Source: JACVRM01 sp963809765 (GTDB lineage: Bacteria; Actinomycetota; Thermoleophilia; Gaiellales; Gaiellaceae). From it: a stretch of 64,000 bases of DNA. Within the stretch, counting starts at the first letter, position 1. Each line of letters begins with the position of its first letter. The position numbers were made by a program, and so were the translations under genes. Below the pieces are notes generated by a model. It was not told the DNA's origin. It did no database searches and saw nothing but the letters and a program-made list of their open reading frames with translations. The stretch spans positions 1,625,731 to 1,689,730 of the forward strand of contig CAWEKT010000003.1 of assembly GCA_963809765.1 (NCBI GenBank), read 5' to 3'. Below are positions 8,326-15,974 of the stretch, piece after piece.

Positions 8326-8748
8326 GTGAGCGACTCCGGCAAGCGTGTCCTGGTCGTCATCACCACGCCCGTCACCGACGAGGCTGGCGAGGCGGAGCTG
8401 CGGGCGGCTGTCGGTGATGCGGTCGAGGTGCGCGTGGTCGCCCCGGCCGCGAAGATCTCGCGGCTCGACTGGCTGACGAACGCCGAGGACGACGCCCGGG
8501 ACGAGGCCGAGCGTGCCGCCGAGACCGCGGCCGCAGCGGTCGGCAACGGCGCCCCGGTCGCCGTCAACCGCACCAGCAAGGACACCGAGCCGGCGGCCTC
8601 GATCGCCGACGCGCTGCGGAACTTCGAGGCCGACGAGATCGTCGTTGTCACCCGCCCCGGCGACCGGACGGCCTGGCTCGAGGAGGAAACCGTCCGGGCC
8701 GCGCTCGAAGACTCGCACCTCCCGGTCCGGCGGATCGAGCTCTCCTAG
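8326..8748 (+). CDS. UspA-like small protein
   Basis: A 140-residue protein with an alternating beta/alpha pattern like universal stress proteins: KRVLVVITTPV at the start, a Glu/Ala-rich helix (DDARDEAERAAETAAAA) in the middle and ALRNFEADEIVVVTRPGD near residue 105. The ATP-binding GxxG motif of active UspA proteins is not clear, so nucleotide binding is doubtful. The GTG at 8326 has TAGAGT 10 nt upstream and no Shine-Dalgarno, suggesting a leaderless or nearly leaderless transcript starting right after the upstream terminator. Confidence 0.65.
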   Translation: MSDSGKRVLVVITTPVTDEAGEAELRAAVGDAVEVRVVAPAAKISRLDWLTNAEDDARDEAERAAETAAAAVGNGAPVAVNRTSKDTEPAASIADALRNFEADEIVVVTRPGDRTAWLEEETVRAALEDSHLPVRRIELS

Positions 8749-8758
8749 AGCGACTGCT

Positions 8759-8787
8759 GGGTCTGTCCCCGGCAGGTTCGGGGACTG
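8759..8787. repeat. REP-like repeat, short form, copy 9 (truncated)
   Basis: GGGTCTGTCCCC, interior GGCAGGTTC, then GGGGACTG followed by CGATCT instead of ACCC. The right end has decayed. Confidence 0.75.
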
Positions 8788-8835
8788 CGATCTCGCCAGC
8801 GCTACCGCCGTAGGCACTTCGACATCGGTCAGACT

Positions 8836-10362
8836 CTAGGCGCAGGGATCGGGTCGCAACGACGGCGCAAGCGCGCGCTCGATGACGCCGCCGCCCGAGA
8901 GCGCGTTCCAGAACTCGGGCTGCTCCTCGGTGTCCCACGTCCAGGCGAGCCAGCCGTCGAAGCCCAGCCGGCACGTCTGCCGCGTCCAGTCGAGGAGGGC
9001 TGCGGCGCCCGCGTCGACGGTCGGGAACGGCGAGCGAAACGCGCCGACCTTTCCCATGAGCACCAGCTTGCGGTCGTTGCCGGCGACGCCGAAGTTCTGC
9101 AGCAGCTGCGGCAGCGAGAGGCCTGTGCCCGGGTACGCGTGCAGGTCGATGATGTCCGCGGTCGAGCGCTCGATCGCGCCGCGTGTCTGGACGATGCGCG
9201 GGTCGCCGAGGCGCCAGGCGTTGGGCCCGTGCGGTGCGAAGAAGCTGGCCGACACGAGCGCGCTCGGATCGACGGCGCGGATCGCCGCCCGCAGCCGGTC
9301 GATGTAGTAGACGAAGCCGTCGTCGACGAGCCGAGCCTTGGCGGCCGCAGAGGAGAGGTCGTAGGCGACGCCGTTCGGGGCCGCGAAGGTGCCGCTCGCG
9401 AGGCTGAGCGGCGGGTAGCGCTCGTCGAGGTAGAGCTCGTCCCGCAGGTCGTAGGCGAGGATCGACTCGGTCGGCGCGCCGAAGCGGCGCAGCTCGCGCA
9501 CGACGTGCTCCCAGAAGCGCGCGTTGCCGGTGATGCCCGCGTTGCTCAGGTAGTTGACGTTGATGTTCTGCACCTGCGGGCCGGCCCCGGCGTCGATCAG
9601 GCGCGTGTAGATGTTGTTCCCGGTCAGGAAGCCCATCGTCAGGATCACGACGACGCCGTGGGCCTGGGCCCGGTGCAGGAAGTCCGAGACGTTCGCGAAG
9701 TAGTCGCCCGAGAGCTGGCCCGTACGCTGGTCGATGGCGCAGCCCGTCTCGCACTCGGTCGCCAGGAAGACGCGCACGGTGTCGTAGCTCGACGCGCGCA
9801 GCCGGACGAGCGCTCGCTCCGCGGCCGAGCCGCTGTAGCGCCCGACGTTGAAGGTGCTGTGCCCGGTGAACGGCGTGCCGCCCGGCAGCGTGAGGCTCGC
9901 CAGGCGCACGTAGTTGGCGCCGCGCGGCATGAGGCGCTGCCCGTTCTGGCGCACGTACAGCTCCTGCACGCCGTTGACGTCGCGGACCGCGACGCGGTGG
10001 GGCGTGAGCGGCGGCAGGGCGACGCGGATGCTGCCGCGGCCGACGCGGCGCCCGTTGACCGCGCAGCGATAGCCGACCGAGCCGGTGCCGACGAGCACCG
10101 TGAAGGTCCGTGAGCGGGTGGGCGCCAGCGGGATGACGTGGCCGGCGGCGCGGAACACGGCCGGCCGCCCCGACAGGTTGCGGACGCGAATGCGCGCCGG
10201 GCCGGCCGGGATGCTGCGCCGGGTCAGCCCGCACTTCCGCTGCTTGATCGTCACCGTCAGGCTCGAGGCTTCGTAGCGCGCGGCGCCGCCCGCAGCTGCG
10301 AGGGCAACGAGCACCGCGAGCGCCGCAAGGGCGCACGTGAGGGCGATCGCAGAGCGAACCAC
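8836..10362 (-). CDS. Exported TIM-barrel glycosidase-like protein
   Basis: A 508-residue protein with an N-terminal signal peptide (MVRSAIALTCALAALAVLVA) and a beta-sandwich-like region to about residue 130. From about 140 it resembles GH5/GH-A type barrels: RGANYVRLASL, YDTVRVFLATECETGC, VVVILTMGFLTGNN, ESILAYDLRDELYLD, DIIDLHAYPG and FDGWLAWTWDTEEQPEF. The acid/base position that is Asn-Glu in GH5 reads RDE here, and a late Glu lies in DTEEQPEF. It probably acts on an extracellular polysaccharide, but catalytic activity is not certain. The 73 bp on the stop side contain only repeat copy 9. Confidence 0.7.
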   Translation of the reverse strand: MVRSAIALTCALAALAVLVALAAAGGAARYEASSLTVTIKQRKCGLTRRSIPAGPARIRVRNLSGRPAVFRAAGHVIPLAPTRSRTFTVLVGTGSVGYRCAVNGRRVGRGSIRVALPPLTPHRVAVRDVNGVQELYVRQNGQRLMPRGANYVRLASLTLPGGTPFTGHSTFNVGRYSGSAAERALVRLRASSYDTVRVFLATECETGCAIDQRTGQLSGDYFANVSDFLHRAQAHGVVVILTMGFLTGNNIYTRLIDAGAGPQVQNINVNYLSNAGITGNARFWEHVVRELRRFGAPTESILAYDLRDELYLDERYPPLSLASGTFAAPNGVAYDLSSAAAKARLVDDGFVYYIDRLRAAIRAVDPSALVSASFFAPHGPNAWRLGDPRIVQTRGAIERSTADIIDLHAYPGTGLSLPQLLQNFGVAGNDRKLVLMGKVGAFRSPFPTVDAGAAALLDWTRQTCRLGFDGWLAWTWDTEEQPEFWNALSGGGVIERALAPSLRPDPCA

Positions 10363-10439
10363 GGGATCGCTTATAGCGGGAGCATGTTCTGGAGTTGTTC
10401 AGATCGGCGCGCCAAGGGCGCGTCGTACCTGTCCCGGCG

Positions 10440-10550
10440 ATGCTCGTGCTCGCCGGTGTGAGCCTCGCCGTCGCGCTCGGCGCGACGCTCACCCGCACTG
10501 TTCGCAACGTCCCGCGTGCCGAGGAGCTGCGTCCGTCGAGGCCTGATTGA
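10440..10550 (+). CDS. Possible 36-residue membrane peptide (doubtful)
   Basis: In the 222-bp gap between the glycosidase-like gene and arsR, an ATG at 10440 opens a short frame whose product is one hydrophobic helix (MLVLAGVSLAVALGATL) followed by a basic tail RTVRNVPRAEEL. There is no good Shine-Dalgarno, and the frame stays open upstream to a TTG at 10395. It may be a small membrane protein, the worn end of a larger gene, or chance. Confidence 0.28.
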   Translation: MLVLAGVSLAVALGATLTRTVRNVPRAEELRPSRPD

Positions 10551-10563
10551 CAGGTCGCGATCG

Positions 10564-10596
10564 GTTAGTCTAGGCTTACGGTAAGTGGAGACTAAC
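10564..10596. promoter_or_regulatory. 33-bp nested palindrome: probable ArsR operator over the start codon
   Basis: Two inverted repeats share the same centre (10580): GTTAGTC (10564-10570) with GACTAAC (10590-10596), and CTTAC (10575-10579) with GTAAG (10581-10585). The element covers the TAGGCT -10 hexamer (10571-10576) and the GTG start of arsR at 10585. A bound ArsR dimer would block its own leaderless promoter. Confidence 0.75.
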
Positions 10597-10893
10597 GGAT
10601 CAGCATTGACGGCTCTCGGCGACGCCACTCGGCGCGCGATCTTCGAGCAGCTGCGTGCCGGTCCGCGCTCGGTCGGCGAGCTGGCGTCGTCGCTGCCCGT
10701 CTCGCGGCCGGCGGTGTCGCAGCACCTGAAGGTGCTGAAGGACGCCGGGCTGGTGCTCGACCAGCCGAACGGCACGCGGCGTCTCTACCGCGTCGCTCCC
10801 GAAGGCGTGCAGGGGCTCCGCGCCTATCTGGACACCTTCTGGAGCGACGTCCTCGAGCAGTTCAAGCAGGCAGCGGAAGGAGGAGAAGGATGA
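10585..10893 (+). CDS. ArsR-family transcriptional regulator
   Basis: A 102-residue winged-helix regulator. The fold is easily seen: ALGDATRRAIFEQLRAGPRSV, SSLPVSRPAVSQHLKVLKDA as recognition helix and GTRRLYRVAPEGV as wing. No metal-binding cysteines are present, so it belongs to the group that is paired with SRPBCC proteins rather than to metal sensors. It overlaps the next gene by 4 bp (ATGA). It probably represses this two-gene operon through the palindrome that spans its own GTG start. The start is leaderless in form, with TAGGCT 8 nt before GTG. Confidence 0.9.
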   Translation: METNGSALTALGDATRRAIFEQLRAGPRSVGELASSLPVSRPAVSQHLKVLKDAGLVLDQPNGTRRLYRVAPEGVQGLRAYLDTFWSDVLEQFKQAAEGGEG

Positions 10894-11324
10894 CGACTCA
10901 GGCGATCGAGACGATCAGGAAGTCGGTGACGGTAGCGATCCCCGCCTCGCGCGCGTTCGTGGTCTTCACCGACGAGATCTCGACCTGGTGGCCGCTCGAA
11001 AGCCACTCGTACGGCGGTGAGAAGACCACGATGGCCGTGTTCGAGGGGCGTGAGGGCGGCCGGGTCTACGAGGTGCAGTCCGACGGCACCGAGGCCGACT
11101 GGGCGACGGTGACCGAGTGGGACCCGCCGAACGGGTTCACGCTCGACTGGAAGATCTGCCCCTCGGAGGTCGAGGTGCGCTTCATCGAGCAGAACGGCTC
11201 GACGCGCGTGGAGCTCGAGCATCGCGGCTGGGAGCGCGCCGGCGAGGGCGCCGAGGCGATGCGCGACAACTACGCCGGCGGCTGGGAGCTCGTGCTCGGC
11301 AAGCTGGTCGCGAAGGCAGCGTGA
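10890..11324 (+). CDS. SRPBCC / AHSA1-like protein
   Basis: A 144-residue protein of the START/Bet v1-like (AHSA1) superfamily. It begins IRKSVTVAIPASRAFVVFTD, followed by EISTWWPLESHSYG near residue 33, WDPPNGFTLDWKICP near 80 and RVELEHRGWERAGEGAE near 110. These proteins form a hydrophobic cavity and are regularly encoded with ArsR repressors; the ligand is unknown. GGAAGGAGAAGG lies just before the ATG, which overlaps the arsR stop. A strong terminator follows the gene. Confidence 0.88.
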   Translation: MTTQAIETIRKSVTVAIPASRAFVVFTDEISTWWPLESHSYGGEKTTMAVFEGREGGRVYEVQSDGTEADWATVTEWDPPNGFTLDWKICPSEVEVRFIEQNGSTRVELEHRGWERAGEGAEAMRDNYAGGWELVLGKLVAKAA

Positions 11325-11333
11325 ACGCAGGGC

Positions 11334-11360
11334 GGAGGGGGCGGCACGGCCGCCCCCTCC
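11334..11360. terminator. Bidirectional stem-loop between convergent genes
   Basis: A perfect 12-bp stem, GGAGGGGGCGGC / GCCGCCCCCTCC, with a 3-nt loop, between the stop of the SRPBCC gene (11324) and the stop of the beta-propeller gene (11376) on the other strand. Confidence 0.8.
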
Positions 11361-11375
11361 TCTCCGGACGTGCAG

Positions 11376-12692
11376 TCAGCGAGCGAACACCCTGACGACC
11401 GTCCGTCTGTTGCCGGCCGCATCGGCAAGCACGAGGCGCAGGCGGTATCGCCCGCTCGACAGCTGTCCCAGAGGCAGCCGGGCCGGGCCAGCCTTCAGCC
11501 CGCGGGCGGGTAGCCGCCGCACGACCCGAGCCTTCCCGCGCGCCACGCGCTCGACCTGGCCACTCACGGTCGCAGCCTCGGACAGCCGAAACGTCGCCGC
11601 GGGGCTGCCACGCCGGCTGATCGTCAGGCTGGTCGCTGTCGGCGCGGTCGCGTCTCGTGCGGGCACCTGAAGCCCTGCCGGGCCCCAGTCGTGGTCGAAG
11701 CCGTCGGCGATGAGGAGCTTCGGTGCCGCGCCACAGCCTGGTTGATCCACGCTCACGCTCGTCGACCAGATGCCGCTCTCCTCGTGCCAGGAGAGCACAG
11801 AACCGTCCGGCGACCAGCTCAGGCCCGGCTCGAGGCTGATCGGGCGGCCGGTGATCTCGCAGCGAGGCACCGGCGGCGAAGTTGCACCGGCGGCAGCGTG
11901 AAGCTCGATCGTCGTCGCCCCCGCGCTGTAGAGGCCCCGCACCACGGCGAGCTTGTCTCCGGCGCGTGTGAGCTCCCCCGCGCCGAGCGACGCCTGGTTC
12001 CAGCCCGGGACGAGCGTGCTGCGGCCGGGGTCGCGATAGAGCGGTGTCGGCTGCCCGCCCACTTCGGTGGTGTAGACGTGCGCGCCGGCCTGCGAGAACT
12101 GGTCGAACAGCAGCAGTTTCGCGTCACCGACCCACGACGGACTCCACAGCTCCTGCCCGACGAGCTCGGACTTGCCGCGGTACTCCCCCGTGACCGCGTC
12201 TTTGAACACGACGTTCTGCGCGATCGCGCGCAGCCGATTGCAGGCGCAGGAGATGTCGAAGCCGAACTCGAACAGGCGCTGGCTGACGGCAAGGACCCGG
12301 CCGCTCGGCGAGATCTCGGCCGCGACCGCCCGTGGCACGAGCGGCGGCATCGGATCGAACAGCGCCGTGTAGGGCTCGCCCAGGCGTCGCCCGTCGCGAC
12401 CCAGGCGGTGTACACGCGAGCCGGTCGTGGTCGTTATCGCTGTCGGGCGTCCGTCCGGGCCGCGCAACACGACGATCGTCCCGTCGTCAGCCTGGGTCGG
12501 CGAGTAGTACGGATCGGCGGGCGTGCCGTCCGCTGTCAACCGCACCTGGCCGCTGCCATCGTCCTTGGCCAGCCAGACGTTGGCGTCCTTGATGAAGACG
12601 ATGCTGCCGGCCTCGGCGACTGTCGGCGCCGCCAGAGCCAGCACGGTCGCTGCCAGGACGGCGAAGCGGCGGAAGAAGGTGTTGGAGATCAT
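11376..12692 (-). CDS. Exported TolB-like beta-propeller protein
   Basis: A 438-residue protein with a signal peptide (FAVLAATVLALAAPTVAEA) and propeller-type blades: IVFIKDANVWLAKDDGSGQV near residue 30, YYSPTQADDGTIVVLRG near 63, WSPSWVGDAKLLLFD near 185 and LSWSPDGSVLSWHEESGIW near 292. Four Cys (CACN and two single ones) may form disulfides. The last 90 residues form a separate beta-domain with repeated arginine-rich strands (RYRLRLVLADAAGNRRTV). A scaffold or binding role outside the cell is likely; no enzymatic motif is visible. The promoter should lie in 12693-12776, shared with the divergent fusion gene. Confidence 0.7.
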   Translation of the reverse strand: MISNTFFRRFAVLAATVLALAAPTVAEAGSIVFIKDANVWLAKDDGSGQVRLTADGTPADPYYSPTQADDGTIVVLRGPDGRPTAITTTTGSRVHRLGRDGRRLGEPYTALFDPMPPLVPRAVAAEISPSGRVLAVSQRLFEFGFDISCACNRLRAIAQNVVFKDAVTGEYRGKSELVGQELWSPSWVGDAKLLLFDQFSQAGAHVYTTEVGGQPTPLYRDPGRSTLVPGWNQASLGAGELTRAGDKLAVVRGLYSAGATTIELHAAAGATSPPVPRCEITGRPISLEPGLSWSPDGSVLSWHEESGIWSTSVSVDQPGCGAAPKLLIADGFDHDWGPAGLQVPARDATAPTATSLTISRRGSPAATFRLSEAATVSGQVERVARGKARVVRRLPARGLKAGPARLPLGQLSSGRYRLRLVLADAAGNRRTVVRVFAR

Positions 12693-12776
12693 CTCGGTCC
12701 TCTCGTCGGAGTGTTCGCTCGGGTCGAGAGTCGAAGAGGGCGCTTATCGCCCGCTTACGGGCGCCTTACGGGGTGC

Positions 12777-14543
12777 GTGACGTACGCTCGCGTCCTGAGC
12801 CGCCCTGATTGGCTTGCAGCGTCGGAAAGCCGCGTCGGGCTCGGCTGCATGCGGTTGTCGACGGATGCTGACCGGGACGAGGAGCGCGGACTCGCGACGA
12901 TCACCGCCGCGGTCGAGGCCGGCATCACCGTCTTCGACACCGCGCGGGCCTACGGCCTCGACGAGACGGAGCTCGGCCACAACGAGCGGCTGCTCGCGCG
13001 CGCGCTGCGCGCGTCCGGCGCGGCCGCGTCGGCGCGGGTCGTCACCAAGGGCGGGATGACCCGCCCTGGCGGCGGCTGGGTGCCGGACGGCCGCGCGAAG
13101 GCGATCCGAGCCGACTGTGAGGCGAGCCTCGAGGCACTCGACGGGCTGGCGATCGACCTCTACCTGCTCCACGCGCCCGACTCACGCACGCCGTGGGCGA
13201 CGGCTGTGCGGGCGCTCGGGCTGCTCGTTGACAAGGGGCTCGTCCGCAGCGTTGGGCTCTCGAACGTCAACCGGCGCCAGCTGGACGAGGCGCTCGAGCT
13301 CGCGCCGATCGCGGCGGTGCAGGTCGCGCTCAGCCCGTTCGACGACCGGGCGATGCGCGGAGGCGTCCTCGAGCGCTGCGAGGAGCTTGGCTTGACGCTG
13401 ATCGCGCATTCGCCGCTCGGCGGGCCCAAGCGGGCGGGCCGCCTCGATCGCAACGACGCGCTCGCCGCCGCGGCCGCGCGGGCCGACGTGACGGCGGCCG
13501 AAGCCGCGCTCGCCTGGCTCGTCGGGCTCTCGCCGGTGGTCGTGCCCATCCCGGGAGCTCGTCGGCCGGAGACGGCCCGTTCGGCTGCCCGCGCGGCGCG
13601 GGTCGAGCTCGACGCGGAGGACCGGGACGAGCTCTCGGCGTCGCTCGGTGTGAGGCGGGGCGGCGCGGCTCCGACCGCCGAGGGCAGCGGCGACGTCGTC
13701 CTGATCATGGGCATTCCTGGAGCCGGCAAGAGCGTGCTGGCGGAGGAGTACGCGGCGCGCGGCTACGTGCGGCTCAACCGAGACGAGCGCGGCGGGACCC
13801 TGCGGGAGCTTGCCGAGGCGCTCGACCAGGCGCTCGCGTCCGGCGCCGAGCGCGTCGTGCTCGACAACACCTACCTCACCCGGGCATCGCGCAGCTACGT
13901 GCTCGAGGCCGCTGGGAAGCACGGCGCCCCCGTTCGCTGCATCTGGCTGGACACGCCCCTCGCGCGCGCGCAGGTGAACATGATCGGGCGCCTGCTCGAG
14001 CGGCTCGGCTCGCTGCCCGAACCAGACGCGATCCGCAGCTTCTCCCGCACCGAGCCCGGCCTGTTGTCGGCGACCTCGCAGATGCGCACGCAGCGCGAGC
14101 TCGAGCCGCCCGGGGACGACGAGGGCTTCGCCTCCGTCGAGCGCGTCGAGTTCGAGCAGCAGCCCGCGCAGGGCACGGGCGGGGTCTTCGTCGCAGCCGC
14201 CGCACTCGAGGCGCTCGGCTGGGAGGAGGCGGTGGCGGCGGGCGATCCGAAGGCGCCGCACCTGCTCTTCGACTGGCGGCCCGGCGGAGCGCCTGCCCAG
14301 CTCGCGCCGGCTGCCGAGCGGCTGGCGGCGCAGGTCTCCGGCCCGGTGGAGACCGCGGTCTGCCCGCACGGCGGCGGCGCGCCGGAGTGCTGGTGCCGGC
14401 CGCCCCTGCCTGGGCTGCCGCTGGCCTTCGCGCGCACGCACGGCGTCGACCCGACTCGCTCGCTGCTCATCGGCGCCAGCTCCGCCCACCGCACGCTGGC
14501 GAACGCGCTCGGCGCGCGCTACGTCGACGCTACGACAGCGTGA
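12777..14543 (+). CDS. Aldo/keto reductase fused to PNKP-like kinase and HAD-like domain
   Basis: A 588-residue protein with three parts. Residues 1-300 are an aldo/keto reductase with the usual tetrad: FDTARAYGLDE (Asp, Tyr), VVTKGG (Lys) and LYLLHAPD (His). Residues 304-460 are a P-loop kinase resembling the kinase half of polynucleotide kinase/phosphatase: Walker A GIPGAGKS, YVRLNRDERGG, VVLDNTYLTRASRSYVLEAA and PVRCIWLDTPLARAQVN. Residues 470-588 look like the C-terminal half of a HAD phosphatase (CPHGGGAPECWCRPPLPGL, then SLLIGASSAHRTLANALGA), but no DxD nucleophile motif is visible, so phosphatase activity is doubtful. The GTG at 12777 is chosen as the last start before AKR homology. 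The last 14 bp overlap the convergent gene. Confidence 0.85.
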   Translation: MTYARVLSRPDWLAASESRVGLGCMRLSTDADRDEERGLATITAAVEAGITVFDTARAYGLDETELGHNERLLARALRASGAAASARVVTKGGMTRPGGGWVPDGRAKAIRADCEASLEALDGLAIDLYLLHAPDSRTPWATAVRALGLLVDKGLVRSVGLSNVNRRQLDEALELAPIAAVQVALSPFDDRAMRGGVLERCEELGLTLIAHSPLGGPKRAGRLDRNDALAAAAARADVTAAEAALAWLVGLSPVVVPIPGARRPETARSAARAARVELDAEDRDELSASLGVRRGGAAPTAEGSGDVVLIMGIPGAGKSVLAEEYAARGYVRLNRDERGGTLRELAEALDQALASGAERVVLDNTYLTRASRSYVLEAAGKHGAPVRCIWLDTPLARAQVNMIGRLLERLGSLPEPDAIRSFSRTEPGLLSATSQMRTQRELEPPGDDEGFASVERVEFEQQPAQGTGGVFVAAAALEALGWEEAVAAGDPKAPHLLFDWRPGGAPAQLAPAAERLAAQVSGPVETAVCPHGGGAPECWCRPPLPGLPLAFARTHGVDPTRSLLIGASSAHRTLANALGARYVDATTA

Positions 14544-15181
14544 TCTTGTCGCTCGCCCGCGCCAGGTAGCACGGCGCTGCAGTCTTGCGCGGGACGTAGG
14601 CGCGCACGGTCGCACCGCGCGCCAGCTGCGTGAAGGTGACCCTGAAGTTGTAGGGCTGGATGCCGTCGTTCGTGTTCAGCTTCGAGCCTGGCGCGCTTGT
14701 AGAGGCTCCACTTGCCGGTAGCGCGGTTGAACCGCTGCAGCTGGACGTACTTGCGGCGCAGGTCCTGGAACGCGTTCGAGGTGTCGACGAAGACGACGAC
14801 GGAGCGCGGGCCCGCACGGGCTGCGTTCAGGAAGATCGGCGACCAGACGGTGACCGGCTCGCTGAAACGACCATCCCAGCGGGCGCGGTAGACGATCTTC
14901 GTCCTCGCCCCGCCGGCCTGTGCCTCCCAGCCGCCGCCCTGGGCCGTGGTCGCGCCGGCGATGGAGGTCTCGATGTTCCGCGGGCACGCCTTCCCGAGCA
15001 CCGTGACGAGCTCTCCTCCAGCGCCGCTCGAGATTCGCCCGGCGAATTCGTCTCTTGTGAAGGCGCCGCTCGCATCGAGCACCGAGTGAACCGCGAGCGT
15101 GACCGGTGGTGCCTGCGCAGCGCCCGGGGCGGCAGCCGCCGCAGCGGCGACGGCGAGGACTGCGAGGAGCGCGCGAGTCAT
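14530..15181 (-). CDS. Exported protein, tandem paralogue A, frameshifted
   Basis: The signal peptide is very Ala-rich (residues 1-24). The mature part carries FAGRISSGAGGELVTVLGKACP, SIAGATTAQGGGWEAQ, KIVYRARWDGRFSEPV and FVDTSNAFQDLRRKYVQLQ. An extra G near 14688 shifts the frame after YKRAR; removing it continues KLNTNDGIQPYNFRVTF to a C-terminus (RAYVPRKTAAPCYLARASDK) nearly identical to the neighbouring paralogue, and gives a product of 216 residues. Two conserved cysteines could form a disulfide. The fold looks beta-rich; the family is not recognised. Confidence 0.7.
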
Positions 15182-15224
15182 GTCATGGACGTATAGGCCG
15201 GGGAGCGCGTGCTGTCACGACGCG

Positions 15225-15875
15225 CTAGGTGAGCGTGATCTTGTCGCTCGCGCGCGGCTGGTAGCACGGCGCGGCAAGCTTGCGCGGGACGTAGGCACGC
15301 AGGGTCGCACCCTTGGGGAGCTTGGTGAACGTCACCTGGAAGTTGTAGGGGGAAAAACCGCTGCTGTTCCGCTTCAGCTTGGCGCGCTTGTAGAACCGCC
15401 ACGTGCCGGTCGGCCGGTTGAAGCGCTGCAGCTGGATGTACTTCCCGGCCAGGTCCTGGAACGCGGCGGCGGTGTCGACGAAGACGATGATCGAGCGGGC
15501 GCTCATCCTGGCGGCGTTGACGAACATCGGCTCCCAGACCACGACCGGCTCGCTGAAACGCTCGCCCCAGCGGGCCCGGTAGGTCATCCGCGTCCGCTGA
15601 CCGGCCGCCTCGGCGTCCCAGCCGCCGCCCGGGTTCGTCGTTGCGCCCGCGATCGAGGTCTCGAGGTTGTTTCGCGGGCACGCCTTCCCGAGCACCGTGA
15701 CGAGCTGGCCGCCGGCCCCGCTGGAGATCCGACCCGCGAACAGGTGGCGGTTGAAGGCGCCGCTCGGCTGCGGGACGGAGCGCACCTCGAGCGTGACGGC
15801 AGGCTCCTGGGCCGCGCCGGCGCCCGCGAGCACCGCCGCTGTCACTGCCACAAGAGCCACGAGCGCGCGCTTCAT
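15225..15875 (-). CDS. Exported protein, tandem paralogue B
   Basis: Intact 216-residue copy, the same length as paralogue A would have and similar over its whole length. It has a signal peptide (RALVALVAVTAAVLAGAGAA), then FAGRISSGAGGQLVTVLGKA, the Cys of KACPRNN, WGERFSEPVVVWEPMF, FVDTAAAFQDLAGKYIQLQ and a C-terminus with APCYQPRASDKITLT. The two genes are in the same direction 43 bp apart, so a recent tandem duplication is likely. The beta-rich repeats suggest a small beta-sandwich secreted protein. Function unknown. Confidence 0.78.
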   Translation of the reverse strand: MKRALVALVAVTAAVLAGAGAAQEPAVTLEVRSVPQPSGAFNRHLFAGRISSGAGGQLVTVLGKACPRNNLETSIAGATTNPGGGWDAEAAGQRTRMTYRARWGERFSEPVVVWEPMFVNAARMSARSIIVFVDTAAAFQDLAGKYIQLQRFNRPTGTWRFYKRAKLKRNSSGFSPYNFQVTFTKLPKGATLRAYVPRKLAAPCYQPRASDKITLT

Positions 15876-15930
15876 CTCTTGCCCTTTATACGAGCGTGGG
15901 CTCGCGAAGTTATCCCGCGACAGAACGACG

Positions 15931-15953
15931 AAGCGGGCGCTGGGCGCCCGCTT
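15931..15953 (-). terminator. Terminator of the alpha/beta-hydrolase gene
   Basis: GCGGGCGC / GCGCCCGC extended by AA/TT to a 10-bp stem with a 3-nt loop, 22 bp after the stop at 15975. Confidence 0.75.
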
Positions 15954-15974
15954 TGTCGGGAGGGAGGGGTGGTG

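Noticed and set aside
11691..12776. Extension of the aldo/keto reductase fusion to an upstream start at 11691
   Set aside because: That part is antisense to the exported beta-propeller gene and has no AKR resemblance; the fold starts after 12777.
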